From Oceanobacter mangrovi (GTDB taxonomy: Bacteria; Pseudomonadota; Gammaproteobacteria; Pseudomonadales; Oceanobacteraceae), in contig NZ_JAHXZR010000001.1 of assembly GCF_019740315.1 (NCBI RefSeq), positions 890,930-954,929 of the forward strand: a stretch of DNA of 64,000 bases. The letters run 5' to 3'. Below are positions 1 through 12,483 of this stretch, piece by piece; within the stretch, counting starts at the first letter, position 1, and each line of letters begins with the position of its first letter. Below the pieces are notes generated by a model. It worked only from the letters and a program-made list of their open reading frames with translations, made no database searches and was not told the origin of the DNA. The translations under genes and the position numbers were made by a program.

Positions 1-264
1 GCTGCTGCCGCTGCCCTGGCTGATACGTTGCTGAATATGGTTCAGCACCCGGTCAATGCTGTGCGGTGCGACCACGTCGGCAATCGGGTTGCCTATCAGC
101 TGTTCGGGGCGGTGACCGGTAATTTCTGCAAACGGGTTATTGCAGTATTTGAGAATGCCATCCTGGATCAGATAGATACCGACTAGGGATTGCTCGACCA
201 ACACCTGATAGGGAATAGCATTGATGATGCGGCTTTCCAGCAGCCGCTGACGGGTATAGCGCAT
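1..264 (-). CDS. PAS-domain signalling protein, N-terminal part (runs off the left edge)
   Basis: This is the first 88 codons of a leftward gene whose 3' part lies outside the window. The ATG is at 264. After about 25 residues the sequence is a typical PAS sensor fold: it includes VGIYLIQDGILKYCNNPFAE, then ITGHRPEQLIG, which is the usual core of PAS domains that sense ligands or redox state in the cytoplasm. Proteins of this type normally continue into GGDEF, EAL or histidine-kinase output domains, but none of that is visible here, so the output is unknown. It diverges from the acyl-CoA dehydrogenase gene. The T-rich spacer between them presumably holds both promoters. Confidence 0.8.
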   Translation of the reverse strand, partial: MRYTRQRLLESRIINAIPYQVLVEQSLVGIYLIQDGILKYCNNPFAEITGHRPEQLIGNPIADVVAPHSIDRVLNHIQQRISQGSGSS

Positions 265-432
265 GGTGGGCCTCTTGTTTTTGTTGTTTGGCCTTTTGCT
301 CAGGTTAGTGTTTTTTTGTTTTTCAGGTCAACAGTTGAGTGAATAATCGATCGAATCAGAATATTCCTACAGACCCCAAAAAATGCCTTCGCTAGAGTGG
401 AATTCATAATAACAATTCACGGATTCCATACC

Positions 433-2217
433 ATGGCGTACCAGGCTCCCTTACAAGATTTACGTTTCCTGCTGAACGAGCTGGTGGACTTTCCGGCCGC
501 GGTCAGTGATCCGGAAATGATGACCGCTGAACTGGCGCTGACCATCTGGGAAGAAGCGGGCAAGTTTGCTGCCGGGGTACTGGAGCCGCTCAATGCCACG
601 GCTGATCGCGCTGGTTTGCAGCTGCAGGATGGTGTGGTCACAACGCCCGCCGGATTCGCCGATGCCTGGGCGCAACTGTGTGCCAATGGCTGGAATAACA
701 TGGCCTTGCCGGAACAGTTTGGCGGCCAGCAACTGCCGTGGATGGTGAGCTCGCTGGCGACCGAGATGTTCAGCTCGGCCAACAAGTCTTTCACCATGTG
801 TCCGGGTCTGACTCAGGGGGCGGTCGAAGCCATCTTTGCCGCTGCCAGCGATGAATTGAAACAAACCTATCTGCCCAAAATGGTTGCCGGTGAATGGACC
901 GGTACCATGAACCTGACCGAGCCCCAGGCCGGTTCCGACGTGGGTGCCTTGCGCACCCGAGCCATGCCGCAGACCGATGGCAGCTATCGGATTAAAGGTC
1001 AGAAGATCTTTATCTCATTCGGCGAACATGACATGGCCGAAAACATCATTCACCTGGTACTGGCGCGCACGCCAGATGCTCCCGCTGGCGTACGTGGTAT
1101 CTCGCTGTTTCTGGTGCCCAAATTTCTGGTTAATGACGATGGCTCGCTGGGTCCGCGTAATGATCTGGTCTGTGCGGCGCTGGAACACAAGCTGGGGATT
1201 CACGCCAGTCCAACTGCGGTGATGTCCTTTGGTGACAACGATGGTGCGGTTGGTTACCTGGTCGGTGAGGAAAATAAGGGCCTGGCGGCGATGTTTGTGA
1301 TGATGAACATGGCGCGGCTGGCCGTTGGTATTGAAGGTGTGGCGTCGGCGGAAGCGGCACTGCAACTGGCGCGCAACTATGCCTTCGAACGGGTGCAAGG
1401 TGCCAGTCTGGCCGATCCCGCCAAAGCCGTGGCGATTGCCGATCATGCCGATGTGCGGCGCATGCTGATGTTGATGCAGTCTCGCACCCGGGCTATGCGG
1501 GCGCTGGCGCTGGTGATTGCCGAAGCCCAGGACCTGAATGAAAACCACGCTGATCCATTGGTGCGGCAGCAACAGCAGAAATTTATCGAATTGATGATTC
1601 CGGTGTTCAAGGCCTGGGCAACGGAATCCGGTGTGGAAGTGGCCTCGCTAGGCATCCAGATTCACGGCGGTATGGGCTTTGTCGAGGAAACCGGCGCGGC
1701 GCAAATCTGGCGTGATGCCCGTATCAGCCCGATCTACGAAGGCACCACCGGCATTCAGGCCAACGACCTGATTGGTCGCAAGCTGTTCCGCGACAAGGGC
1801 GAAAGTTTTGGCCTGCTGATCGAACAGATGCAGGCGACCGTGGCAGGCCTCAATGCCGTTGGGCTGGCAGGGCTGGCGTCGCGGCTGCAGCAGGCAGTCG
1901 AACGTTTGGCAGATAGTGGCCAGCGAATGATCAAGGGCTGTGGCCGTGATATGGCGCTGGCGCAGTTTGTTTCGGTGCCTTTCCTGATGCTGTTTGGTCA
2001 TGTTGCCGGAGGCTGGTTGTTGTGTCGCTGCGCTATTGCTGCGCGCCAGCAGCAGGGCACCGGGGAGTATGCCGAACGTCAGCTGGAAGACTGGCTGCAG
2101 AGTGCTGAATTTTACAGTCGCTACACGCTGGCCGAAGTGGCTGGCTTGCAGCAGCAGATTGAAAACTGGCTGGCGCCGGATGCCAGCCTGCCGGATATGA
2201 ATTTGCTGGCGGACTGA
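433..2217 (+). CDS. Acyl-CoA dehydrogenase, long C-terminally extended (DmdC/AcdA-like) type
   Basis: This flavoenzyme oxidises an acyl-CoA to the 2-enoyl-CoA and passes electrons to ETF. At 594 residues it belongs to the long subgroup (around 590-600 aa) that includes 3-methylmercaptopropionyl-CoA dehydrogenase DmdC, rather than the ~380-aa classical enzymes. Visible family features are the N-terminal MAYQAPLQDLRFLLNEL, the FAD/substrate segment MNLTEPQAGSDVGALRT, the QIHGGMGFVEETG segment, and YEGTTGIQANDL with the probable catalytic base Glu436. The ATG at 433 is preferred over the in-frame one at 397 because family members begin at MxYxAP. The following TRAP, fadB, fadA and acyl-CoA ligase genes suggest one catabolic cassette. 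The true substrate cannot be read from sequence; DMSP-derived, branched or aromatic acyl groups are all possible. Confidence 0.88.
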   Translation: MAYQAPLQDLRFLLNELVDFPAAVSDPEMMTAELALTIWEEAGKFAAGVLEPLNATADRAGLQLQDGVVTTPAGFADAWAQLCANGWNNMALPEQFGGQQLPWMVSSLATEMFSSANKSFTMCPGLTQGAVEAIFAAASDELKQTYLPKMVAGEWTGTMNLTEPQAGSDVGALRTRAMPQTDGSYRIKGQKIFISFGEHDMAENIIHLVLARTPDAPAGVRGISLFLVPKFLVNDDGSLGPRNDLVCAALEHKLGIHASPTAVMSFGDNDGAVGYLVGEENKGLAAMFVMMNMARLAVGIEGVASAEAALQLARNYAFERVQGASLADPAKAVAIADHADVRRMLMLMQSRTRAMRALALVIAEAQDLNENHADPLVRQQQQKFIELMIPVFKAWATESGVEVASLGIQIHGGMGFVEETGAAQIWRDARISPIYEGTTGIQANDLIGRKLFRDKGESFGLLIEQMQATVAGLNAVGLAGLASRLQQAVERLADSGQRMIKGCGRDMALAQFVSVPFLMLFGHVAGGWLLCRCAIAARQQQGTGEYAERQLEDWLQSAEFYSRYTLAEVAGLQQQIENWLAPDASLPDMNLLAD

Positions 2218-2231
2218 AGTCCGCTGGCATA

Positions 2232-2268
2232 GGCCGGGTAAACCGGCCGACCCTGTCCCCTCCAGGGT
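2232..2268 (+). other. Two adjacent hairpins in the leader of the TRAP genes
   Basis: Just after the acyl-CoA dehydrogenase stop there are two perfect stem-loops: GGCCGG/CCGGCC with a 5-nt loop (2232-2248), then ACCCTG/CAGGGT with a 7-nt loop (2250-2268). No U-tract follows either one, so they are not a clear intrinsic terminator. They may stabilise or process the mRNA between the dehydrogenase and the highly expressed binding-protein gene, a common arrangement upstream of transporter binding proteins. Confidence 0.45.
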
Positions 2269-2346
2269 GTAGTACCCGTGTGCGTTTTGATAAAAGGCGC
2301 ACCAGAGCAATAAAAATAACAAGCTAACTACAAGAAGGTGACATCG

Positions 2347-3468
2347 ATGAAAACCGGAATTCTGTCTCTGGTTACCGGCCTGACGGCTGCCGTGGTATTG
2401 GCTCAGACGCCAGCCGTGAACGCCAAAACCATTCGTGCCGTCAGTGGCTTTGGTCCGGCCCACGTGCTGGCAACCACGGCCTATCCAAAAATGTCTGACA
2501 AGCTGGAAGAATTTACCGACGGCAAGTGGAAAATCCGCGATACCCCGTCGGGTCTGCTGTCGATCGGTGAAATGAATGAGGGGCTGAAAAATGGTGTCGC
2601 CGAAATGGGCACCATCATCATGCCGTATTTCGCCGCCGACTATACCGAAAGCGCGCTGGTCGCCGAGCTGTCGATTGTTGGTACTGACAACCGTGCGATT
2701 GCTTCGGCGGTGACTGAATACATTGCCACCTGTGACGAGTGTCAGGCCGAGTTCAAGAAGAATGGCCAGGTCTACACCGGCAGTGATGCCACGGTGCCGT
2801 ACGAGTTGTTGACCACCAAAGCAGTACACAGCAGCGATGACCTCAGTGGTATGCGCGTTCGTACCGCCGGCTCAGTATTTACCCGTTTTGTTGCCGATAT
2901 GGGTGGCGTAACGGTGCAGATGCCATCTTCAGAAATCTTCGAGGGTCTGTCTTCCGGCGTGCTGGCGGGTACCTACAGCTCCGCTGCCGACCTCAAGAAT
3001 GCCCGTCTCTACGACGTGGTGAAATACGTCACCAATATCCATCAGGGCGTTTTCAACGCCTCCGCTTTCCCCAATGTCGGCAATCGTCTGTGGAGCAAAA
3101 TGGACGACAAGGAGCGCCACGCTCTGATCCATGCGGCCCAGTACGCCCAGGTAGCCAGTATTTATGGCTGGCGTGACACCCTCGAAGACGCGACCCGTGA
3201 AGGCAAGAAAGCCGGTATCCAGTTTATCGATCCGGACCCGTCTCTGAAGGCCAAGGCCGAACAATTCAAGCAAGATCACCTCGCTACGGTTGCCAAAACA
3301 CTGGAACAGCGCGGCGTTAAAAATGCCCAGGCCAAGGTCGATCGTTACATCGCCCTGGTTGAAAAGTGGAACGGTCTGGTAGCCGGTGTTTCCACTCAGG
3401 ATGAGCTGGCCGAGCTGCGCTACCGGGAAATCTGGGCCAAGCGTGATCTGAGCCAGTACGGTCTGTAA
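2347..3468 (+). CDS. dctP: TRAP transporter periplasmic substrate-binding protein (DctP family)
   Basis: This is the periplasmic binding protein of a tripartite ATP-independent transporter, which captures a carboxylate-type solute and delivers it to the DctQM permease. The protein begins with a Lys and a hydrophobic stretch ending near PAVNAKT, a Sec signal peptide. The DctP-family body includes SGLLSIGEMNEGLKNGVAEM and GMRVRTAGS. The start is taken as ATG 2347, with AGAAGG 8 nt upstream; a GTG at 2338 overlaps that Shine-Dalgarno sequence and is unlikely. The length of 373 aa is slightly long for DctP (around 330 aa). The permease genes follow within 20 nt. The ligand is not predictable, but the surrounding beta-oxidation genes favour an organic acid. 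Confidence 0.9.
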   Translation: MKTGILSLVTGLTAAVVLAQTPAVNAKTIRAVSGFGPAHVLATTAYPKMSDKLEEFTDGKWKIRDTPSGLLSIGEMNEGLKNGVAEMGTIIMPYFAADYTESALVAELSIVGTDNRAIASAVTEYIATCDECQAEFKKNGQVYTGSDATVPYELLTTKAVHSSDDLSGMRVRTAGSVFTRFVADMGGVTVQMPSSEIFEGLSSGVLAGTYSSAADLKNARLYDVVKYVTNIHQGVFNASAFPNVGNRLWSKMDDKERHALIHAAQYAQVASIYGWRDTLEDATREGKKAGIQFIDPDPSLKAKAEQFKQDHLATVAKTLEQRGVKNAQAKVDRYIALVEKWNGLVAGVSTQDELAELRYREIWAKRDLSQYGL

Positions 3469-3487
3469 GCGGAATACGGGTGACACA

Positions 3488-4039
3488 ATGAAACATCTTG
3501 AGACCTGGGTTGGCCGTCTCACCATTGGTATCGGTTCCCTGATTCTGGTGCTGATGGTGCTGCAGATCGTGATTGATGTGGCCATGCGCAGTCTGCTGGG
3601 GGCGGGATTTCCAGCGACCTCCGAGCTGGTCAGCAAATACTACATGGTAGCGGTCAGCTTTTTGCCGATTGCTTATGCCGAACTGCGCAACCGCCATGTG
3701 GAAGCCACCATCTTTACCGACCGGCTGCCAGCCCGGCTCAAGCTGTTGGTCACCCTGATCGGCTTTTTGTTGTCGCTGGCGGTGTACAGCATGTTGGCCT
3801 GGGGCACCTTGCAGGAAGCCATTGGCCACACTGAAAAAGGCTCTTACGTCGAGTCCGGTGTCGATATGTTCTACACCTGGCCCAGTTATTGGATTCTGCC
3901 GCTGTCATTTGCGCTGATGGCACTGGTGGCAAGCCTGCGGGTTGTCACCACCACCGGCGAACTGTTCAGCAGCCGGGTGGTGGAACACCCTCACGACGCT
4001 GATGCCCTCAGCGTCACCCTGGCCCACATGGAGGATTGA
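3488..4039 (+). CDS. dctQ: TRAP transporter small permease (DctQ family)
   Basis: This is the small integral-membrane subunit of the TRAP transporter, 183 aa with four predicted membrane segments (around residues 13-33, 48-68, 88-108 and 130-150). These subunits scaffold the large DctM channel in the inner membrane. The sequence PATSELVSKYYMVAVSFLPIAYAE is typical of the family, with DctQ's conserved region after the first helix. The gene lies 19 nt after the binding protein and its stop is separated from the DctM ATG by a single base, so translation is probably coupled. The C-terminal tail from about residue 155 is hydrophilic. Confidence 0.88.
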   Translation: MKHLETWVGRLTIGIGSLILVLMVLQIVIDVAMRSLLGAGFPATSELVSKYYMVAVSFLPIAYAELRNRHVEATIFTDRLPARLKLLVTLIGFLLSLAVYSMLAWGTLQEAIGHTEKGSYVESGVDMFYTWPSYWILPLSFALMALVASLRVVTTTGELFSSRVVEHPHDADALSVTLAHMED

Positions 4040-4040
4040 T

Positions 4041-5321
4041 ATGGAACCGGTAACGATAGGTTTTGTCGCCCTGCTGGGAGTGATGACCCTGATTATTCTG
4101 CGGGTGCCAATTGCGGTCAGTCTGATGGTGGTTTCTGCGGTGGGCATGGCAGCCATCGTGGGTGCTGAGTCAGCGCTGTCGATGATCTCCAACATTCCCT
4201 ACAGCTTCGCTTCCAGCTGGACGCTGAGTTCGGTGCCGATGTTCCTGCTGATGGGCTATGTCGCCTTCCATACCGGCATGACCCGTGGCTTGTTCAGTGC
4301 GGCCCGTGCCTGGCTCGGCTGGTTGCCGGGCGGGCTGGCGATTTCCTCAATTGGTGGCGCCAGTGGTTTCGCCGCGGTGACCGGTTCGTCGGTGGCTTGT
4401 AGTGCAGCGATTGGCCGTATCGCCATTCCGGAAATGCATCGCCTCAACTATGACGTACGGACCGCCACCGGTGCGGTTGCGGCTGGCGGCACCATTGGCG
4501 CGCTGATTCCACCCAGCATCCTGCTGATCATCTATGGCATCCAGGCGGAAGAGTCGATCAACGACCTGTTCCTGGGTGGACTGGCGTTAGGCTTGCTGTC
4601 GATGGTGATGTATTTCGGCGTGGTGTGGCTGACCTGGTGGCGTAACCCGGATCGTCTGCCCGGCGTTGAAAGTACCACCCTGAAACAGAAGATCGATGCC
4701 AGCATGGACATCTGGCCGGTACTGTTGCTGATTGTGGTGGTGTTTGGTGGTCTGTTTGGCGGCATTTTTACCGCCACCGAAGCCGGTGCCATTGGTGCTT
4801 TCTTCACCATGGTCATTGGGCTGGTGCGCAAGGAGCTGACCCGGCAACGCTTTATCGACAGCTGCCTGGACACCCTGTTGTCGAGTGGCGCGCTGTTTAT
4901 GGTGGCGATTGGTGCCAGCCTGTTTACCCGTTTGATTGCCCTCACCGGGGTGTCGTTTGAAGTCGCCGACTGGATCGACGACCACGGTTTCAGTGTGCTC
5001 GGCATTCTGCTGGTAATCACCTTTATCTATCTGGCGATTGGCATGTTTCTGGAGCCTATTGGCGCCATGTTGCTGACCCTGCCACTGTTTCTGCCCTTAA
5101 TAGCCGAGCACGGCATCGACAAGGTCTGGTTTGGCCTGCTGGTGGCCAAGCTGCTGGAGATCGGCATGATCACGCCGCCGGTGGGGCTCAACGTCTTTGT
5201 GATTCATTCCGTCGCCAAGGACTACGCCTCGCTGGAGAAGATTTTTGCCGGTGTACTGCCGTTCATTCTGGCCGACCTGTTACTGGTGGTGATGATGCTG
5301 ATTTACCAACAGAACTTCTGA
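4041..5321 (+). CDS. dctM: TRAP transporter large permease (DctM family)
   Basis: This is the sodium-coupled transport subunit of the TRAP system, 426 aa and almost entirely hydrophobic, in line with the 12-helix DctM family. Family motifs are visible: GASGFAAVTGSSVACSAAIG, then AAGGTIGALIPPSI early, TATEAGAIGAF in the middle, and EIGMITPPVGLNVFV near the end. These belong to the two inverted repeats that form the substrate path. The start at ATG 4041 follows GGAGG in the end of dctQ and removes an upstream out-of-family extension. With dctP and dctQ it forms a complete transporter. Confidence 0.92.
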   Translation: MEPVTIGFVALLGVMTLIILRVPIAVSLMVVSAVGMAAIVGAESALSMISNIPYSFASSWTLSSVPMFLLMGYVAFHTGMTRGLFSAARAWLGWLPGGLAISSIGGASGFAAVTGSSVACSAAIGRIAIPEMHRLNYDVRTATGAVAAGGTIGALIPPSILLIIYGIQAEESINDLFLGGLALGLLSMVMYFGVVWLTWWRNPDRLPGVESTTLKQKIDASMDIWPVLLLIVVVFGGLFGGIFTATEAGAIGAFFTMVIGLVRKELTRQRFIDSCLDTLLSSGALFMVAIGASLFTRLIALTGVSFEVADWIDDHGFSVLGILLVITFIYLAIGMFLEPIGAMLLTLPLFLPLIAEHGIDKVWFGLLVAKLLEIGMITPPVGLNVFVIHSVAKDYASLEKIFAGVLPFILADLLLVVMMLIYQQNF

Positions 5322-5356
5322 TCTTCATCTTGAGCTATGTCTTGAGCTAAAGAATG

Positions 5357-5383
5357 CCCGTCGCTTGCGGTGACGGGTCTTTC
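5357..5383 (+). terminator. Possible attenuating hairpin between dctM and fadB
   Basis: CCCGTC pairs with GACGGG around a 9-nt loop and is followed by TCTTTCCCC. The U-run is short, so this is a weak terminator or attenuator that may lower transcription from the transporter genes into fadBA rather than end it. Confidence 0.45.
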
Positions 5384-5408
5384 CCCGACTTAACTGGAGA
5401 ACCACCCG

Positions 5409-8760
<3,352 letters not shown>

Positions 8761-8771
8761 GGGGCAGGGAC

Positions 8772-10454
8772 ATGGCTTACCAAAAGAACTTTGCGGTCTG
8801 GCCTCCGGGCCTGCCACACGATATCGAACTGACCGACCACAGTGTCTACAGCAATCTGGAACGCTCGGTGGCAGCCGATCCGGACGCCATTGCCATGGTG
8901 TTCTATGAAACCTGCATCACCTACCAGCAGCTGCATCAGGATGTGTGCCTGCTGGCGACCTGGCTGGCCACGGAGGCTGGCGTGGGCAAGGGCGATCGGG
9001 TCGGCATTTTCTCGCAAAACAGCCCGCAGTATGTGATTGCCTACTACGCCGCGCTGCGACTGGGGGCCGTAGTCGTACCGATGAACCCCATGTACGTCGA
9101 GGAAGAGCTGCAATATCTGCTCGACAACAGTGGTGCCAGGGTGCTGTTTGCTGCCAACGAGCTGCATCACGCCTTTGTTGGTGTGATGGATCGGCGTGAT
9201 GTGCTGGTGGTGGGCATTGAATATCGTGATTACCTGCGGGTTTCGACCGAGCTGCCGATCCCGGACTTTATTCTCAATCAGGGCGCGCCAGCGGATCTCG
9301 ATCAGCACAGCCACTATGTTCACTGGCAGCAGGCGCTGGCCTGCGAGACGCCGTTGGTTGCTATCACTGAGGTTGAACTCGACGATCTGGTAATGCTGCC
9401 GTACACCTCGGGTTCGACCGGTAATCCGAAGGGCTGCAAACACAGCAACATCAGTGTTCAGCATGGTTTGCGTGGGGTCTACGACTGGTTTGGTATTAAA
9501 CGCGGTGATGTGATTCTGGCAGTGGCGCCGATGTTTCATGTGGTTGGTCTGCAAGCGGGTATGAACAGCTCCATTGCCCAGGGCGGCACGCTGGTGATTG
9601 TGCCGCGCTGGGACCGTGAAGTGGCAGCCCATGCGATTCATAACTTCCATGTCACGGTCTGGCCAGCCGTGCCAACCATGGCGATTGACCTGATCAATAT
9701 GCCGGATTTTGAGCAGTACGATGTGTCGTCCTTGCGGGTGATGTTTGGTGGTGGTTCGAGCATGCCGGAAGCGGTGGCCAAACGACTGTACGAGCTTTGT
9801 GGTGTGACCTTTATGGAAGGTTACGGCATGACCGAGACCTGCTGTCCGGGCACTGCCAACCCGCCGCAGGCACCTAAAGCAGGTTGTGCCGGAATTCCGG
9901 TTTTCAACACCCTGCTGCAGGTGGTGGATCACGAAACACTGACGCCTGTTCGTGATGGCGAGATTGGTGAACTGCTGATTGCCGGGCCGCAGGTGATGCA
10001 GGGTTATTGGCAGGATGAGCAGGCCAATGCTGAAAGCTTTGTGCTGATTGATGGCGTCTCCTATCTGCGCACCGGCGACCTTGGTTATCTGGATGAACAG
10101 GGTTATGTGTATGTGGTTGATCGCCTCAAACGCATGATCAATGCTTCCGGTTTCAAGGTCTGGCCGACCCAGGTTGAAGCCGTGTTGTATCGCCATCCGG
10201 CGATTCGGGAAGTCTGTGTGGTCGCAAAAAAAGATCCCAAACGCGGTGAAACCGTCAAGGCGATGGTGGTACTGGCGGATAACCACGGTGATATCTGCGC
10301 CGATGATTTAATCGAATGGAGCCGTGAACATATGGCGGCCTACAAGATTCCCCGTTCGATCAGTTTTGTCGAGTCATTACCCAAATCCGGGAGTGGAAAA
10401 ATACTTTGGCGTACCGTACAGGAGGACGAAAACCGCGAAGCAATTGCAATATAA
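8772..10454 (+). CDS. AMP-forming acyl-CoA ligase (FadD-like)
   Basis: This enzyme activates a carboxylic acid to its CoA thioester through an acyl-adenylate, with ATP. The 560-aa protein carries the ANL-superfamily motifs in order: the P-loop-like YTSGSTGNPKG (near residue 213), YGMTETC (near residue 352), the TGDLGYLD segment, and DRLKRMINASGFKVWPTQVE with the C-terminal catalytic lysine region PKSGSGKILW. Substrate range (long-chain, medium-chain, aryl or methylthio acids) cannot be decided. Its place after fadBA and a TRAP transporter suggests it primes the imported acid for the cassette's own beta-oxidation enzymes. Confidence 0.9.
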   Translation: MAYQKNFAVWPPGLPHDIELTDHSVYSNLERSVAADPDAIAMVFYETCITYQQLHQDVCLLATWLATEAGVGKGDRVGIFSQNSPQYVIAYYAALRLGAVVVPMNPMYVEEELQYLLDNSGARVLFAANELHHAFVGVMDRRDVLVVGIEYRDYLRVSTELPIPDFILNQGAPADLDQHSHYVHWQQALACETPLVAITEVELDDLVMLPYTSGSTGNPKGCKHSNISVQHGLRGVYDWFGIKRGDVILAVAPMFHVVGLQAGMNSSIAQGGTLVIVPRWDREVAAHAIHNFHVTVWPAVPTMAIDLINMPDFEQYDVSSLRVMFGGGSSMPEAVAKRLYELCGVTFMEGYGMTETCCPGTANPPQAPKAGCAGIPVFNTLLQVVDHETLTPVRDGEIGELLIAGPQVMQGYWQDEQANAESFVLIDGVSYLRTGDLGYLDEQGYVYVVDRLKRMINASGFKVWPTQVEAVLYRHPAIREVCVVAKKDPKRGETVKAMVVLADNHGDICADDLIEWSREHMAAYKIPRSISFVESLPKSGSGKILWRTVQEDENREAIAI

Positions 10455-10631
10455 ACCGATAAACCAGCAAAACCGATTGTAAAAAACCTTACTCCGGCGA
10501 TTTAAACATTATTTGAAACAGCGAAAGGTCGTTGGGGGTTACTGCATGCCTGCGTTTGATAACGGCAACGAATTATATGCCCTGCAGCAGGCTGGCGAAT
10601 GGAAACTGATAATAATAAATGAGGCTATATC

Positions 10632-11645
10632 ATGAAGAGTTATAACAAGAAAATTCTGGCTGCAACGGTTCTGATGGCAGGCCTGTGCTCCGGCGGTCAG
10701 GCACTGGCTGAAACCAACAAGGCCCCTGAACTGACCGGCAAACTCAATGTTGGTATCCTGCAGGCCGGTTCCCGTGACTATGATGTCTGGGCATTCAAGG
10801 CCGATCTTGGCATCAAGGGCATGTACACCACCGACAGTGGCCTGAAACTGAAATACGAATTTGTCGCCGACTACGCCGGTGAGCTGAACGGTATTGATGC
10901 CAATAACGAAACCTGGAGCTCCGGTGAAACCTCTGACCTCGATAACGGTAATTCCGAAGGCGACGTCGATGTGCATACTGCGCGGATCTTTGTGATTACC
11001 GATTATGGTTTGTTTCTGGTGGCACCAAGGACTATTTCGGGCCAATGGGCACAGCTGTATGGCAACGTCGATAAGTTCGAATATAACCGCATGCACGGTA
11101 AAACCGGTCCGAATGCCATTTTTGCCCAAATTGAACAGGCCAATGACGTTGTCGCCTATATTTCACCGGAATTTGGTGGTGGCTTCCGTTTTATTGGCGC
11201 AGCACTGACGATTGATGACTACAACGGCGAAGATGCCGATGCGCTGGTATGGCGGGTGGTCTACAAGAAAGGCGACTTTAATGCCGGTGTTGGTAACGTG
11301 CAGGTCAGCGACAAACTGGTGCCGGAAACCTATAACCGTAGTGCCGCCACTGCCGGTTACGACTTTGGCTCGTTCTCGCTGGGCGCCACTTTCGAGAACA
11401 ACGACAAGCACCCGTCCGGTAACTTCAAATCTTATGCGGTGGTCGGTGAAATGGAGCTGACCAACACCTTGACGGCCTCACTCGGCTACGCCAACAAGAA
11501 CCATAAAAATGACGCGCTGGATAACAGCGGCGTGATGGCCAAGCTGAAATACACCACCGGCAGCCAGTCCTACATGTATGTGGAAGGCGGCCAGTACGAA
11601 CATTCGATCAACAACTTTCTGGCGGGCATCAGCATAGGATTCTGA
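10632..11645 (+). CDS. Outer-membrane beta-barrel protein (porin-like)
   Basis: The 337-aa protein has a clear Sec signal peptide (cut after SGGQALA) and alternating hydrophobic/polar strands such as LKLKYEFVADYAGEL. Its last residue is phenylalanine within LAGISIGF, the signature that BAM reads on outer-membrane barrels. It resembles gram-negative porins of around 16 strands but I cannot name the family. It lies about 175 nt downstream of the ligase gene and just before a strong terminator. This makes it the last gene of the cassette, probably the outer-membrane channel for the same substrate. Confidence 0.75.
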   Translation: MKSYNKKILAATVLMAGLCSGGQALAETNKAPELTGKLNVGILQAGSRDYDVWAFKADLGIKGMYTTDSGLKLKYEFVADYAGELNGIDANNETWSSGETSDLDNGNSEGDVDVHTARIFVITDYGLFLVAPRTISGQWAQLYGNVDKFEYNRMHGKTGPNAIFAQIEQANDVVAYISPEFGGGFRFIGAALTIDDYNGEDADALVWRVVYKKGDFNAGVGNVQVSDKLVPETYNRSAATAGYDFGSFSLGATFENNDKHPSGNFKSYAVVGEMELTNTLTASLGYANKNHKNDALDNSGVMAKLKYTTGSQSYMYVEGGQYEHSINNFLAGISIGF

Positions 11646-11745
11646 TCATCAGCGGCATGGCACCAAACCAGCTATTGGCTTCTTCAGGCTGGTCACGCCG
11701 CTGCTAATCCGAATCAAACAGCACTATGTTTTTGTGATTTGCCTT

Positions 11746-11773
11746 GCCCGGGGTTCTCCTCCCGGGCTTTTTT
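11746..11773 (+). terminator. Rho-independent terminator after the porin-like gene
   Basis: GCCCGGG pairs perfectly with CCCGGGC around a short C/T-rich loop and is followed by six T residues. This ends the rightward cassette that begins at the acyl-CoA dehydrogenase. Confidence 0.88.
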
Positions 11774-11885
11774 GTTGTGTAGTGCAACAATTTTTGGCTA
11801 GCGTCCGTTACACAAAAGTTGGCTGTGATACAGTCCTGCCAACCGACTCCGGAACATTCAAATAACAACAGCAGGAACGCAGAAA

Positions 11886-12335
11886 ATGGAACAACCCCTT
11901 ATTAACCCGGACTGGCATTTACTGGATAAATGCATCAAGGAACAACTGACCATGCAGCCAGCCACTGGCTCCAATATCACCCAAACGCTGAAGCAGTACA
12001 TCGTTGAGGCCCACAGCGGTGAAGTGGTGCTGCAATTTGAACTGGGTGATGAATACACCCAGGGTAATGGGGTGTTGCAGGGTGGTTCATTGAGCATGCT
12101 GTTGGACATGGGGCTGGCCTTCAGTGCCCTGACCATGGTGGCCGAAGGCCAGTCTATCTCCACCATTAACCTGCAATTGCAGTTTTTACGTCCGGCCTTT
12201 TGTGGCCGTCTGATTGTGCGCGCCAAGGTGAAAAAACCCGGCCGCAAGGTGATGTTCTGTGAAGCCTCGCTGGAAGATGCAGAAGGCAAGGTGCTGGCGA
12301 CGGCAGAGTCGCCACTGCTGGTGATTGATCTTTAA
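11886..12335 (+). CDS. Hotdog-fold thioesterase (PaaI/YigI-like)
   Basis: This 149-aa single-domain protein is of the hotdog acyl-CoA thioesterase superfamily. The central segment GNGVLQGGSLSMLLDMGLAFS matches the PaaI helix region (GG at the oxyanion position and Asp as the likely catalytic acid). It is followed by STINLQLQFLRP, the typical strand for this family. The function would be hydrolysis of acyl- or aryl-CoA to release CoA, which fits a role relieving stalled intermediates of the upstream beta-oxidation cassette, although a terminator separates it from that operon. It converges on the LodB-like gene. Confidence 0.82.
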   Translation: MEQPLINPDWHLLDKCIKEQLTMQPATGSNITQTLKQYIVEAHSGEVVLQFELGDEYTQGNGVLQGGSLSMLLDMGLAFSALTMVAEGQSISTINLQLQFLRPAFCGRLIVRAKVKKPGRKVMFCEASLEDAEGKVLATAESPLLVIDL

Positions 12336-12404
12336 CAGGACGTTGATTTTCTATCTGCGTTGCCACTGCGGCCTCGAAAACAAAAATCAACAGCCTGTCA
12401 GGCT

Positions 12405-12430
12405 GGCGCTATAAATATAGTGATAGCGCC
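12405..12430. terminator. Hairpin between convergent genes, possible bidirectional terminator
   Basis: GGCGCTAT pairs with ATAGCGCC around an AT-rich 10-nt loop in the gap between the thioesterase gene and the convergent LodB-like gene. A looser pair, GTTGATTTT/AAAATCAAC, lies at 12343-12391. The position suits termination in both directions, but U-tracts are weak. Confidence 0.5.
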
Positions 12431-12483
12431 GGATACCCCGGGGTTGGCCGACGCTGGTTGTGTTCTTTAAACAGCAGTCTCCT

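Noticed and set aside
433..2217. Firm assignment of the acyl-CoA dehydrogenase to DMSP degradation (DmdC)
   Set aside because: Length and motifs fit the DmdC subgroup, but no DmdA, and no enoyl-CoA hydratase of DmdD type other than FadB, is present. The subgroup also includes other acyl-CoA dehydrogenases.
1648..2829. A 393-codon minus-strand frame across the acyl-CoA dehydrogenase/TRAP junction
   Set aside because: It spans two clear genes on the other strand and reads as low-complexity antisense sequence.
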